NCBI GenBank assembly: GCA_031552145.1
Contig: JAVBMV010000008.1
Span: forward strand, 124,001 to 188,000
Source of the DNA: JAVBMV01 sp031552145
GTDB lineage: Bacteria > Myxococcota > Myxococcia > Myxococcales > UBA5297
Direction: 5' to 3'
DNA length: 64,000 nt
Every line of letters begins with the position of its first letter. The first letter of the stretch is position 1. Below the pieces are notes generated by a model. That model was given only the letters and a program-made list of their open reading frames with translations, was not told the origin of the DNA and did not search any database. Below are positions 44,056 to 52,006 of this stretch, piece by piece. The position numbers and the translations under genes were made by a program.

Positions 44056-45165
44056 TCAGCCGCTCACGAGGAGCTGGTTGACCTGCTTGAAGGAGGTATA
44101 GAGCGCCTGGATCTTCTGCATGGCACCCTCGATCGCCGCGTTCTTCGCGGGATTCGTTATCGCGTCGCGAAAGGTCTCGCCATCCTGCGAAATCGCCTCT
44201 ATGGCCGAGATTGCCTCGGCGATTTGAGTGACGATCCGGGCGTGGAGCTCCCCGTCGAACTCTTCGACGAAGCGAGCCATTCCCTTGCCGCTCTCCTTGG
44301 CGGTGTAGACCATGCCAATTCCGCGGATATTGTCCGCGAAGTCGGCGGTGGAGTTATGACTGAACTGCGATTCGACCAGCATCGGGTCCTTTTCGGAGTA
44401 GGGATCGGCGATCTTTCCGTTGGCGACCTCGTCGGCGATGGTGAGGAAGCCCGTGATGAGCTGCTGCGCCGCCGCGGCCTGACTGGCAAAACGTCCGTTG
44501 AGGCGATCCTTGCCGGAGAGCAGAACACTCTCGCCATAGGAGTGGCCATCCTCCTCCTCGGCCTCCTGCCAGAGCTGGCTGAGCGTCGCGGTGTCGGCCG
44601 CGAGCGCCTCGGTCGCCGCGAGGAGATAGTCGAATTCGCGCGCCGTCATCTCCGCGGCTTGCTTGATCTGCTTGTTCAGGTTCTTGCCCCAGAGCAGGTA
44701 CTCGATGGTGTGAAACCCCTTCAGGCCCCCGCCCAGGTTGGAGGCGAGATGATCGGCGGAGAGGGTTATGCTGCTGCTCAGGATGCTGTCGAGCTGCGCA
44801 TGATCGACGGGCCAGGAGTCCATTGCGGGGTCGAGGCCACTGTCGCTGACGGGCCCGAAGAGAAAGGCCTCGCTCAGCTCCCATGGAATGCGCGCGGCGA
44901 CCCAGGCGTCCCGCGCCGCCTGCATCTTTTGCTCGCTGGTGCGATCCTCGGAGAAGGCGTTAGCGGCCGCGCGCAGCGCCTCGGCGGCCTTCGCCAAGTC
45001 CGCATAGGTGGGAATGATTACCTCATTGACCGTGCTCTCGAGGATCGTGGTGAAGTCGTAGCTCTCTCCCGGCGCGCGCTCTTCACCGCTGCTCGACGAG
45101 CAGGCAACGAGCGCCAAGGGCAGGGTCGCGAGAATCGCTACGAGGACCAATTTCATACCTTTCAT
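44056..45165 (-). CDS. Imelysin-family lipoprotein (M75-like)
   Basis: A 369-residue exported protein. The signal peptide ends in lipobox LVAC near residue 22, followed by a Ser-rich tether. The helical imelysin fold follows, with the diagnostic GFHTIEYLLWG (GxHxxE) motif at about residues 149-159 and a repeat-like second half. Imelysins are periplasmic or outer-membrane proteins of iron-regulated loci, usually beside di-haem oxidoreductases as here; peptidase activity is disputed. GGAG lies 8 bases before the ATG. It is the second gene of the operon, 23 bases after porin 1 and 25 bases before the fusion gene. Confidence 0.92.
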   Translation of the reverse strand: MKGMKLVLVAILATLPLALVACSSSSGEERAPGESYDFTTILESTVNEVIIPTYADLAKAAEALRAAANAFSEDRTSEQKMQAARDAWVAARIPWELSEAFLFGPVSDSGLDPAMDSWPVDHAQLDSILSSSITLSADHLASNLGGGLKGFHTIEYLLWGKNLNKQIKQAAEMTAREFDYLLAATEALAADTATLSQLWQEAEEEDGHSYGESVLLSGKDRLNGRFASQAAAAQQLITGFLTIADEVANGKIADPYSEKDPMLVESQFSHNSTADFADNIRGIGMVYTAKESGKGMARFVEEFDGELHARIVTQIAEAISAIEAISQDGETFRDAITNPAKNAAIEGAMQKIQALYTSFKQVNQLLVSG

Positions 45166-45188
45166 GGACTACTCCTTTCGATGGGAAA

Positions 45189-46466
45189 TCAGAGAACGAA
45201 GCCGACCGAGGCGTTGAGCTCGTGCTGGGTGAGTCCCCAGCTCTTCGCCTCGTCGATGCGCCGCGTGAGCCACTCGCCTTTGAGAACCACGCGAGGGTGA
45301 GGGAAGTAGCCGACGCCGAGGGTGAGGACCTGCCGGTGCATCATGGGATCGTCGATGTTTCCCTTCGCGACGCGCCACATCGAGTCATAGGTCTCTCCGC
45401 GCGCGAAGAGATCGAGCCGCATCAGCGAGGAGAGCTCGAAGAGTTCGAGCAGGTCGATCGAACCTTCCGCCATCAACGCATAGGCGCTGGAGGCAATCGG
45501 GGTGCGGGGCGCTCCCAGAAGGTTGCTCAAGTTGGCGTTGGCCAAGGTGAGCTCGCGCGAGTGCGCCAGTCTGCCGGCCATGGCGAGCGCGGAGAGGCGC
45601 CAAGGGCCATACTGGCCGCGGAGGTGAAGGTCGCCGAGCCAGACCCTGCCCGAGAGTGACTCCAGATCTCGCTTGGGGCGATTTCCCGTGGTGCCCGACG
45701 TGTAGCCGGAGAGCCCGACCAGGGTGCCCGGAAGTCCCAGATAGTCGACGCCGAGGGCCAAGGCGACGTCGTTGAAGAGCGGCGCCTCGAATCCTCGCTG
45801 AGATCCCCCCGAGAGCCAGCCGGCCGAAGAAAACCCGGTGGAGTCGAGGCCGCTCACCGCCAGAAGACGCACCGCCAACGCGCGCGATCGATAGGCCACC
45901 TCGGCGCCATTCTCGTGCCAAACGAGCGGGATGAGGCGTGACTCGGACTCGGGACGGTGGGTGGCCGAGAAGAGCGTGGGGAGGTGGTAGGTGGTGGTGA
46001 GGCCGACGGGAAGCAGCAGGTGGCCCAGTCTCGCCGAGAAGCCTGCCCCGAGCTGAGCCTCGAGAAAGGCCTGCTCAAGAACTACCTCGCCACCCTTCTC
46101 GACCTCGACCTCATACTCGCCAAACTCTTCCCACTCTATCTCGCGCGCGATACCGGTGCCGCCATGCTCCAGCTCGAGCTCGGATGAGAAAGTGAGCCAG
46201 CGGGTAATGGAGCGGTCGACGAAGAAGGAGACGCGGGCCAGGTCGAGCTCGGTCTGTCGGTAGTCGACGCGCTTCTTTGGATCGGGGTGGAACTGGCGTG
46301 ACGAGAGGATGAGCTCACCGTAGCCGCCGATGCTCCAGCCGGTGCTCTCCGTGAGCGGCAGGCCTGAGGGCTCCGTCTGGGCCGGCGCCATGCAAAGAAG
46401 TAGGGAGAGAAGCGGGGCGAAATGCAAAGAGAACTCCGAGAAGAAGCCAAAGCGCAGAAAACTCAA
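45189..46466 (-). CDS. Outer-membrane porin 1, first gene of the operon
   Basis: A 425-residue exported beta-barrel. The hydrophobic signal APLLSLLLCMAPAQ is followed by WSIGGYGELILSSRQF and strands such as VDYRQTELDLARVSFFVDRS, LTFSSELELEHGG (segments separate) and a terminal LNASVGFVL. No ATG exists before the signal peptide. The longest start is TTG at 46466, with no clear ribosome binding site. TTG at 46427 has CGGAG six bases upstream but leaves a short signal without positive charge, so the start is uncertain. It leads the unit controlled by the promoter at 46503-46532. The substrate is unknown. Confidence 0.75.
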   Translation of the reverse strand: MSFLRFGFFSEFSLHFAPLLSLLLCMAPAQTEPSGLPLTESTGWSIGGYGELILSSRQFHPDPKKRVDYRQTELDLARVSFFVDRSITRWLTFSSELELEHGGTGIAREIEWEEFGEYEVEVEKGGEVVLEQAFLEAQLGAGFSARLGHLLLPVGLTTTYHLPTLFSATHRPESESRLIPLVWHENGAEVAYRSRALAVRLLAVSGLDSTGFSSAGWLSGGSQRGFEAPLFNDVALALGVDYLGLPGTLVGLSGYTSGTTGNRPKRDLESLSGRVWLGDLHLRGQYGPWRLSALAMAGRLAHSRELTLANANLSNLLGAPRTPIASSAYALMAEGSIDLLELFELSSLMRLDLFARGETYDSMWRVAKGNIDDPMMHRQVLTLGVGYFPHPRVVLKGEWLTRRIDEAKSWGLTQHELNASVGFVL

Positions 46467-46479
46467 TGACTCGGTGAGT

Positions 46480-46495
46480 GTTAGGATGGCCTAAC
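46480..46495. promoter_or_regulatory. Operator-like palindrome at the predicted transcription start
   Basis: GTTAGG-atgg-CCTAAC is a perfect 6+6 inverted repeat. It lies immediately downstream of the predicted -10 box of the porin/imelysin operon, covering about +1 to +16, the place where a repressor would block transcription. It does not look like a Fur box. Confidence 0.4.
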
Positions 46496-46502
46496 AGTTG
46501 CC

Positions 46503-46532
46503 CTTCTACGCTGCACTTGGCCGCTGGGTCAA
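46503..46532 (-). promoter_or_regulatory. Probable promoter of the porin-imelysin-DAHPS operon
   Basis: On the minus strand, TTGACC (46532-46527) and TAGAAG (46508-46503) are separated by 18 bases, nearly identical to the tRNA promoter at 8784-8813. Transcription would start near 46496. Confidence 0.5.
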
Positions 46533-46642
46533 GGGGCATTCGCCGCATGACGCGATGCGCTTCACAAGGAGCTTCGTGCGTTCTAGAACGGGCGCGCCAT
46601 ACGCAGCGTCGTTATCAAGCGAGAACCGGAGGTGGACCCGCT

Positions 46643-47089
46643 ATGACTGCAGAGAGAGTGGAGCCTGTGCATGAGCATAGGACCAAGATTCGTTTTCAGG
46701 ATGTGGACGCAGCGGGGATCATCTTCTTCGCCCGCGTCTTCGAGCTCTTTCACGACGCGAACCTGGCCTTCCTCGATGCGAACGGGCTCTCCTTCGCCGA
46801 GGTCTTGAGCGCGAAACGGTGGCTCTCACCTCTGGTCCATGCAGAGGCCGACTACCGCGCGCCGATGCGCTTCGGCGACGAGGTGATCGTCGAGGTGGCG
46901 GCGCCAGAGCTAGGCGAGAGCTCCATGAAGGTGCGCTACCGTGTCCGCTCCGCCACGCGCCCGGAGCTTACGCTCGCGGTGGGACACACGGTGCATGTCT
47001 TCGTCGATGGAAGCACCTTTCGTGCGCGGCCCGTGCCCGAGGAGGTGCGCCGGCTGCCTCACAGAGCGCGCGCGGCGCGGGCCGAGTAG
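46643..47089 (+). CDS. menI: Hotdog thioesterase, probable DHNA-CoA hydrolase (MenI)
   Basis: A 148-residue 4-hydroxybenzoyl-CoA thioesterase-type protein. The catalytic/family motif FQDVDAAGIIFFARVFELFHD is spread over about residues 16-36 (quoted here as FQDVDAAGI plus FFARVFELFHD). The frame is open to 46478, but GGAGG and homology favour ATG 46643. It converges on the end of the men operon, which otherwise lacks a 1,4-dihydroxy-2-naphthoyl-CoA hydrolase. That context makes MenI the most likely role, although the family also includes acyl-CoA and Tol-Pal-linked thioesterases. Confidence 0.75.
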   Translation: MTAERVEPVHEHRTKIRFQDVDAAGIIFFARVFELFHDANLAFLDANGLSFAEVLSAKRWLSPLVHAEADYRAPMRFGDEVIVEVAAPELGESSMKVRYRVRSATRPELTLAVGHTVHVFVDGSTFRARPVPEEVRRLPHRARAARAE

Positions 47090-47124
47090 GGGTAGCGTCT
47101 CGGAATACGCGGCAAGGGGCGTCC

Positions 47125-48468
47125 CTACGTTAGCGGGCGCAGAAGCTTCGCTAGACGCGCGGCGGCGCCGCGCCGATCGGGCTTTCCAGCGGCGGTGAGC
47201 GGCAGTTGGTCGACCTTCGCCAGGAGGCGAGGTCTCTCGAAGGGGGCGAGCAGCTCTTTCGCGCGCAGCAGAAGTCCCTCGTTCGACCATGGGACGTCGC
47301 CGGAGACGTCGGCGACGACGGCGAGCGCCACCCGCTCGCCCCAGCGCTCGTCGGGGACCCCGAAGGCGAGCAGCTCCTTGATGCCGGGGTAGTCTCCCAG
47401 GGCCGCCTCGATGGCGAGGGGCGAAACATTCTCGCCTCCGGTGATGATGAGCTCCGAACGGCGCCCTGTCACATGCAGCGCGCCCTCAGCGTCGAGGAAA
47501 CCCAGGTCGCCCGTCGGATGGGGCCCGCGCCGCGGCGGCTCACCCAGATAGCCCGTGAAGAGAGTTGGTCCATCGAGGTGGAGTTCTCCCGTTTTGCCTC
47601 GCGGAAGCGGCGCTCCGCGCTCGTCCACGATGAAGAACTCGCAGCCGTCGAGTGGCCTGCCCGAGCCCTGGTTCAGGTGAGATTCGCCGGGGGACTGGAG
47701 CGTGGCCATGGCGCAGCTCTCGGTGAGTCCATAGGTGGCGCAGAGGCGCACGCCCATGGCGCGGGCGCGCGCTGCCAACGCGTCGGGGCAGGGAGCGCCA
47801 CCGACGATGATCGCTTCGGCCATCGCCAGGTGCGGCGCCAGCACATGCTCGAGGAGTTGCTGGAGCATCGAAGGTACGACCGAGACGAAGCGTACTCCTT
47901 CATCCCTGATCGCCAAGAGCAGCGCGGCGGGGTCGAAGCGGTCCTGCAGGACGACCGGCTGGCGAGAGGCGAGCGCGCGGGTCACGACGGAGAGCCCTCC
48001 GACATGGGAGAGCGGCATGGAGAGAAGCCACGCGCCCGACGCGGGTCCGAGCCTCGCCAATGAGTTCCTCGCCGCTATCTCGAAGGCCGAGCGGGGGAGG
48101 AGCACTCCCTTGGGCTCTGCGCTGGTGCCTGAGGTGAAGAGGAGCGCCATCGGCGCGTCCGCGCTCGCTGCCGCAAAGGGCGCCGCGAGGGCGCGCTCCA
48201 CCAGGCGCTCGCGCTCATCGTCGCAAAGGCGTGGGTGGAGGGGAAGGAAGGGGACGCGCCGCTCGATGAGCGCGAGCAGCTTCACGACAGTCTCGACCTC
48301 GTTCGAGGCGATCAGCGGAAAGGGGCCCCTTCGAGGCGCCGGAAGCTGCGGCGAGAGCTCCGCGACCTCGGTGGCGAGCTCTGCAAAGGTATAGCGGGCG
48401 GCGCCCTGCACCAGCGCGAGGCGCCCGGGAAATTCCTCGGCCGCCGCCGAGATGCTCAAAAGTGTCAC
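47125..48468 (-). CDS. menE: o-Succinylbenzoate-CoA ligase
   Basis: A 447-residue acyl-adenylating enzyme that activates o-succinylbenzoate with CoA and ATP. Seen: the P-loop LLFTSGTSAEPKGV, YGLTES, TGDLGF, the hinge region RSELIITGGENVSP and the C-terminal catalytic Lys in TAAGKPDRR. The frame is open to 48936 inside menC, but the GTG at 48468 has GAGGAGAG upstream and begins the homology. It is the last gene of the operon, 10 bases after menC. The C terminus converges with the thioesterase gene, 35 bases apart. Confidence 0.93.
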   Translation of the reverse strand: MTLLSISAAAEEFPGRLALVQGAARYTFAELATEVAELSPQLPAPRRGPFPLIASNEVETVVKLLALIERRVPFLPLHPRLCDDERERLVERALAAPFAAASADAPMALLFTSGTSAEPKGVLLPRSAFEIAARNSLARLGPASGAWLLSMPLSHVGGLSVVTRALASRQPVVLQDRFDPAALLLAIRDEGVRFVSVVPSMLQQLLEHVLAPHLAMAEAIIVGGAPCPDALAARARAMGVRLCATYGLTESCAMATLQSPGESHLNQGSGRPLDGCEFFIVDERGAPLPRGKTGELHLDGPTLFTGYLGEPPRRGPHPTGDLGFLDAEGALHVTGRRSELIITGGENVSPLAIEAALGDYPGIKELLAFGVPDERWGERVALAVVADVSGDVPWSNEGLLLRAKELLAPFERPRLLAKVDQLPLTAAGKPDRRGAAARLAKLLRPLT

Positions 48469-48478
48469 GCCGCTCTCC

Positions 48479-49498
48479 TCAAAGATTCTCCCAAGTTTCC
48501 CGCGGCAGGGTGAGCCCGAGACCGGCCCTGCCCGATGCGCGCACCATACTTGGTGTGGAAAGCTGAGATATCTCGATGGGCGGCCAGGCCGCCAGAGCCG
48601 GGTGCGGATCGAGCCCGCAGGGGAGGGGCTCCGAAGGGAGCGCCAGCGCCAATTCGCAGCAGGCGGCCAGCGCGACAGGGCCGTCGAAGAGGTGGGTGAC
48701 GATGAGGCGTACTCCCCGGCGCGCCGCGGCCCCGGCGAGCGCCATGGCGCGATGGAGCCCGCCCAAGAGCGCGGGCTTGAGCACCAGCGCATGGAGCCCT
48801 TTCGCGTCGAGGATTCGCTCCGCGAGGTGTGGGAGCGCCAGCGATTCATCGGCTGCCCAGGGGACGGCCGTCTCGCCGAGCTCGAGCAGCGCGGCGCCGC
48901 TGACGGGCTCTTCGCAGAGCTCGGGCTCGATCGCATCGGCGAGGCGCCCCAACTTTTCGCGCGCCTCGGGGATCGTCCACTGACCGCCCGCGTCGAGACG
49001 AATCGCCAAATCGTCGCCCAGCGCGACGCGCAGCTGTTCGAGCGCCGCGAGCTCTTCGTCGAAGGGACGTACGCCGAGTTTCACTTTGATGGTCGAAATG
49101 CCTCGCGCCAGCGCGGCGCGGGCTCCCTCCAGATCGTGTGGGCCGGCGACGAGCGCGCTGCGCGTGACGGCGCGGCGTGGCGGGCCGTCGGAGAGCAGCG
49201 CAGAGAGAGGGAGCCCGGCACGTTGTCCCAGGAGATCGAGCAGCGCGCTCTCGAGCGCGAAGCGCAAGGAGGCGGGAAGTTCCCGCGCGCTGGCGCCGGC
49301 ACCCTCCTGCAAGAGCGCGAGGCAGTCCTCGATGCTCTCGAGGGAATAGCCAGGGAGGGGAGAGGCCTCGCCATGGCCCGCGACGCCGTCCTCTCCGTGA
49401 AGTCGGAGGAGCAGCCCCCGTCGATCGCTCCAGCGCGCGCGGGCGCTCTCGAGTGTGCGCGCGGTGGCGCCGCCCAGCGCTTGCCACTCGAGCTTCAC
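48479..49498 (-). CDS. menC: o-Succinylbenzoate synthase
   Basis: A 339-residue enolase-superfamily enzyme that dehydrates SHCHC to o-succinylbenzoate. The barrel shows the catalytic TIKVKLG (KxK), metal ligands in RLDAGGQW, CEEPV and AADESLA, and the second lysine in LVLKPALLGG. The start is GTG, overlapping the menA stop by 4 bases (GTGA). The order within the operon (after menA, before menE) matches the pathway and leaves no doubt about the subgroup despite the breadth of the superfamily. Confidence 0.92.
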   Translation of the reverse strand: MKLEWQALGGATARTLESARARWSDRRGLLLRLHGEDGVAGHGEASPLPGYSLESIEDCLALLQEGAGASARELPASLRFALESALLDLLGQRAGLPLSALLSDGPPRRAVTRSALVAGPHDLEGARAALARGISTIKVKLGVRPFDEELAALEQLRVALGDDLAIRLDAGGQWTIPEAREKLGRLADAIEPELCEEPVSGAALLELGETAVPWAADESLALPHLAERILDAKGLHALVLKPALLGGLHRAMALAGAAARRGVRLIVTHLFDGPVALAACCELALALPSEPLPCGLDPHPALAAWPPIEISQLSTPSMVRASGRAGLGLTLPRETWENL

Positions 49499-50424
49499 CA
49501 GGGCATCAGCCCCGCGGAAAAGAGCGCCGCGTAGAGGAGGGTGATGCGCCCCGTTTTGGCCAGCAGCGGGTTGAGCGCGCGCCCCTCGGCGCGCTTCAGA
49601 TCGAGGAGCGTCCGCAGCGCCATCGGGGCGGGCGCCAGCGCAAGGAATATAGTTGGAGGCGCAAGCTTTGCCGCGGCGAGCGCGGCAGGGACCACCCCGG
49701 CCAGCGCGAAACAGAGGGCGATCTCCAGCTCGGCGAAGCGGCGCCCAAAGCGTGCCGCCAGCGTGCGCTTACCGCTCCGCATATCTCCTTCGCGGTCGCG
49801 CAAGTTATTGATGGCCAGGACCGCGCAGGCGAGGAGCCCGATCGCGGCGCCCGCCGGCAGGGTGAGCGCGGGATGCCACTCGCCGGAGGCCGCGAAGGTG
49901 GTCCCGGAGACGGCGGCAAAGCCAAAGAAGAGCAGCACGAAGAGCTCCCCCAGGCCGTGATAGCCGAGCGGGTAGGGCCCTCCGGTGTAGGCGATGGCGG
50001 CGAGGATTGAGGCGACGCCGATGGCCGCGATCGCCCAACCGGAGATCCACACGAGGTAGAGTCCCGCGAGCGCGGCGAAGGCGAAGGAGAGCACCATGCC
50101 GCCGCGCACCTGCTGGCGGGAGAGCAGCCCGCTCTGGGTGGCGCGCACAGGGCCGAGTCGTTCGCCATCGTCCGTGCCGCGCAAGCCGTCGAAGAGGTCG
50201 TTGGCGAAGTTGGCGCCGATCTGGAGCGCGATGGCGCCCAGCAGCGCCGCCACCGCGGCGAGCGGAGCAAAGCGTTCGGCGCCGCCGGCGTAGCGCCCGA
50301 GGGCGGCACCAATGAGCACGGGCGCCACGCCCAAAGGCAGAGTGAGGGGACGCGCCGCGATGAGCCAGGCACGGGAGGAGCCGGGGACGATGCCCTCGGC
50401 GGTTGCGGGCGCGAGCGTACTCAT
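49495..50424 (-). CDS. menA: 1,4-Dihydroxy-2-naphthoate polyprenyltransferase
   Basis: A 309-residue inner-membrane UbiA-family prenyltransferase that attaches the isoprenoid tail to DHNA to give demethylmenaquinone. The two Asp-rich metal/diphosphate sites are NFANDLFDGLRGTDD and NNLRDREGD, between about eight to nine hydrophobic helices. The frame extends upstream into menB, but ATG 50424 overlaps the menB stop by 4 bases and starts the homology. Both ends overlap neighbours. Confidence 0.95.
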   Translation of the reverse strand: MSTLAPATAEGIVPGSSRAWLIAARPLTLPLGVAPVLIGAALGRYAGGAERFAPLAAVAALLGAIALQIGANFANDLFDGLRGTDDGERLGPVRATQSGLLSRQQVRGGMVLSFAFAALAGLYLVWISGWAIAAIGVASILAAIAYTGGPYPLGYHGLGELFVLLFFGFAAVSGTTFAASGEWHPALTLPAGAAIGLLACAVLAINNLRDREGDMRSGKRTLAARFGRRFAELEIALCFALAGVVPAALAAAKLAPPTIFLALAPAPMALRTLLDLKRAEGRALNPLLAKTGRITLLYAALFSAGLMPW

Positions 50425-51254
50425 GGATAGCGGGTGAACTTGCTGAAGTCGGGCTTGCGTTTTTCGAGAAAGGCCTGCTTTCCCTCCTTGCCCTCCTCCG
50501 AGAGATAAAAGAGGAGCGTGGCGCTCCCGGCCAACTCCTGTAGGCCCGCCTGCCCGTCGCAGTCGGCGTTGAGCGCCGCCTTGAGGAAGCGCAGCGCCAT
50601 CGGGCTGTTGGCGAGGATCTCGCGGCACCACTTGATCGTCTCGCGCTCGAGCTCCGCGAGCGGCACCACGGTGTTGACGAGCCCCATCTGAAGCGCCTCT
50701 TGCGCGCCATACTGGCGGCAGAGGAACCAGATCTCGCGCGCCTTCTTCTGGCCGACGATGCGCGCCATGTAGGAGGCGCCGTAACCGCCGTCGAAGGAGC
50801 CAACCTTCGGGCCTGTCTGGCCAAAGCGGGCATTCTCGGCGGCGATGGTCAGGTCGCAGAGCAGATGGAGCACATGGCCGCCGCCGATCGCGTACCCCGC
50901 GACCATCGCGATGACGGGCTTCGGCAGTGTCCTGATCTGACGCTGCACGTCCAGGATATTGAGACGTGGGATGCCGTCGGAGCCGACGTAGCCTCCTTCG
51001 CCGCGTACTTTCTGATCTCCTCCCGAGCAGAAGGCCTCGTCACCGGCGCCCGTGAGGATCACGACCCCTATCGAGGCGTCGTCGCGGGCGTCGTCGAAGG
51101 CACGCTTCAGCTCCATTACCGTTTGGGGACGGAAGGCATTTCGGACCTGGGGTCTGTTGATGGTGATCTTGGCGATCCCCTCGGGCGCTCTTTCGACGAT
51201 CAGGTCCTCGTAGCCAGGCTGCCGCTGCCATTCAATCGGGTCATGCACGCTCAT
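50421..51254 (-). CDS. menB: 1,4-Dihydroxy-2-naphthoyl-CoA synthase
   Basis: A 277-residue crotonase-fold enzyme that closes the ring of o-succinylbenzoyl-CoA. Characteristic are FCSGGDQKVRG, the oxyanion segment AIGGGHVLHLLCDLTIAAEN, FGQTGPKVGSFDGG and FLEKRKPDFSKF at the end. The length matches the family (E. coli 285). It overlaps menH upstream and menA downstream by 4 bases each. Confidence 0.97.
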   Translation of the reverse strand: MSVHDPIEWQRQPGYEDLIVERAPEGIAKITINRPQVRNAFRPQTVMELKRAFDDARDDASIGVVILTGAGDEAFCSGGDQKVRGEGGYVGSDGIPRLNILDVQRQIRTLPKPVIAMVAGYAIGGGHVLHLLCDLTIAAENARFGQTGPKVGSFDGGYGASYMARIVGQKKAREIWFLCRQYGAQEALQMGLVNTVVPLAELERETIKWCREILANSPMALRFLKAALNADCDGQAGLQELAGSATLLFYLSEEGKEGKQAFLEKRKPDFSKFTRYP

Positions 51255-52006
51255 CGCTCGCTCCAGGTCATGAGTTGCTTCAGCTCCTCGGCGACCACCG
51301 CTGGTGCCTCCAGGAGTAGGTTGTGTCCGGCGCCGGGCAGGGCGCGGAAGGTAGCGCCTTCGCTGAGCGCGGCGGCCTCGCGGCAGCGCTGCTCACAGGC
51401 GGGCTCGAGCGCCCCAGCAAGATAGCGCAACGGGACCTCGGCGCGGCGCAGCAGGGGCCAGAGGGAGGGCATCGCCGCGAGCCCCAAGTGCCGCATCGCC
51501 CATGCCGCTCCGGCGGCGGTCTGCTCGAGCCGCTCCGACTGCTGCCGCGCGAGGAGCGCTGGCGGCAGGTGCCGCTGGCTCGCGAAGAGCGGCAGACGCG
51601 CCCACTCCTCCGCGAAGGCGGCGACTCCATCGTGTTCGAGTCGTACGGCCTGAGCTTCTTCCCAGCGCGCGCGCTCGGCGCGGGAGGCTTCGTCGACAAG
51701 GCCGGGGTTGGGCCCGATGAGCAGCGCGGCGGCGACGCGCTTTGGATGGCGCAGCGCCAGGGCAAGGGCGACGCGCGCGCCCATCGAATAGCCGGCGAGA
51801 TGAAAGCGGGGAGGGAGTCGCTCCGCCAGTTCGTCGACAATACCGAAGAAGCCCTGCGCTCGCGGCAGCCATGGCGAGGGGCCATGGCCTGGGAGATCGG
51901 GAAGCTCCGTTGAAGTCGAGACGGCGCCCAGCGCCTCCATCGCGGCGGACCAGCCGCCGGGTCGGCCGAGGTAACCGTGCAGCGCGATGAGCGGCAAGGA
52001 GCTCAC
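51251..52006 (-). CDS. menH: SHCHC synthase, alpha/beta hydrolase
   Basis: A 251-residue alpha/beta hydrolase that removes pyruvate from SEPHCHC to form SHCHC. The catalytic nucleophile is in GYSMGARVALALA, His in GAGHNLLLE, and GHGPSPW corresponds to the family's early loop. The frame is open through the end of menD, but the GTG at 52006 overlaps the menD stop (GTGA) and begins the homology. The N terminus is VSSLPLIALHGYLG, short and without extension. Confidence 0.9.
   Translation of the reverse strand: MSSLPLIALHGYLGRPGGWSAAMEALGAVSTSTELPDLPGHGPSPWLPRAQGFFGIVDELAERLPPRFHLAGYSMGARVALALALRHPKRVAAALLIGPNPGLVDEASRAERARWEEAQAVRLEHDGVAAFAEEWARLPLFASQRHLPPALLARQQSERLEQTAAGAAWAMRHLGLAAMPSLWPLLRRAEVPLRYLAGALEPACEQRCREAAALSEGATFRALPGAGHNLLLEAPAVVAEELKQLMTWSER

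Noticed and set aside
46460..46500. Fur box before the imelysin operon
   Set aside because: I looked for a GATAATGATAATCATTATC-like element and found none; the palindrome present is GTTAGG-N4-CCTAAC.
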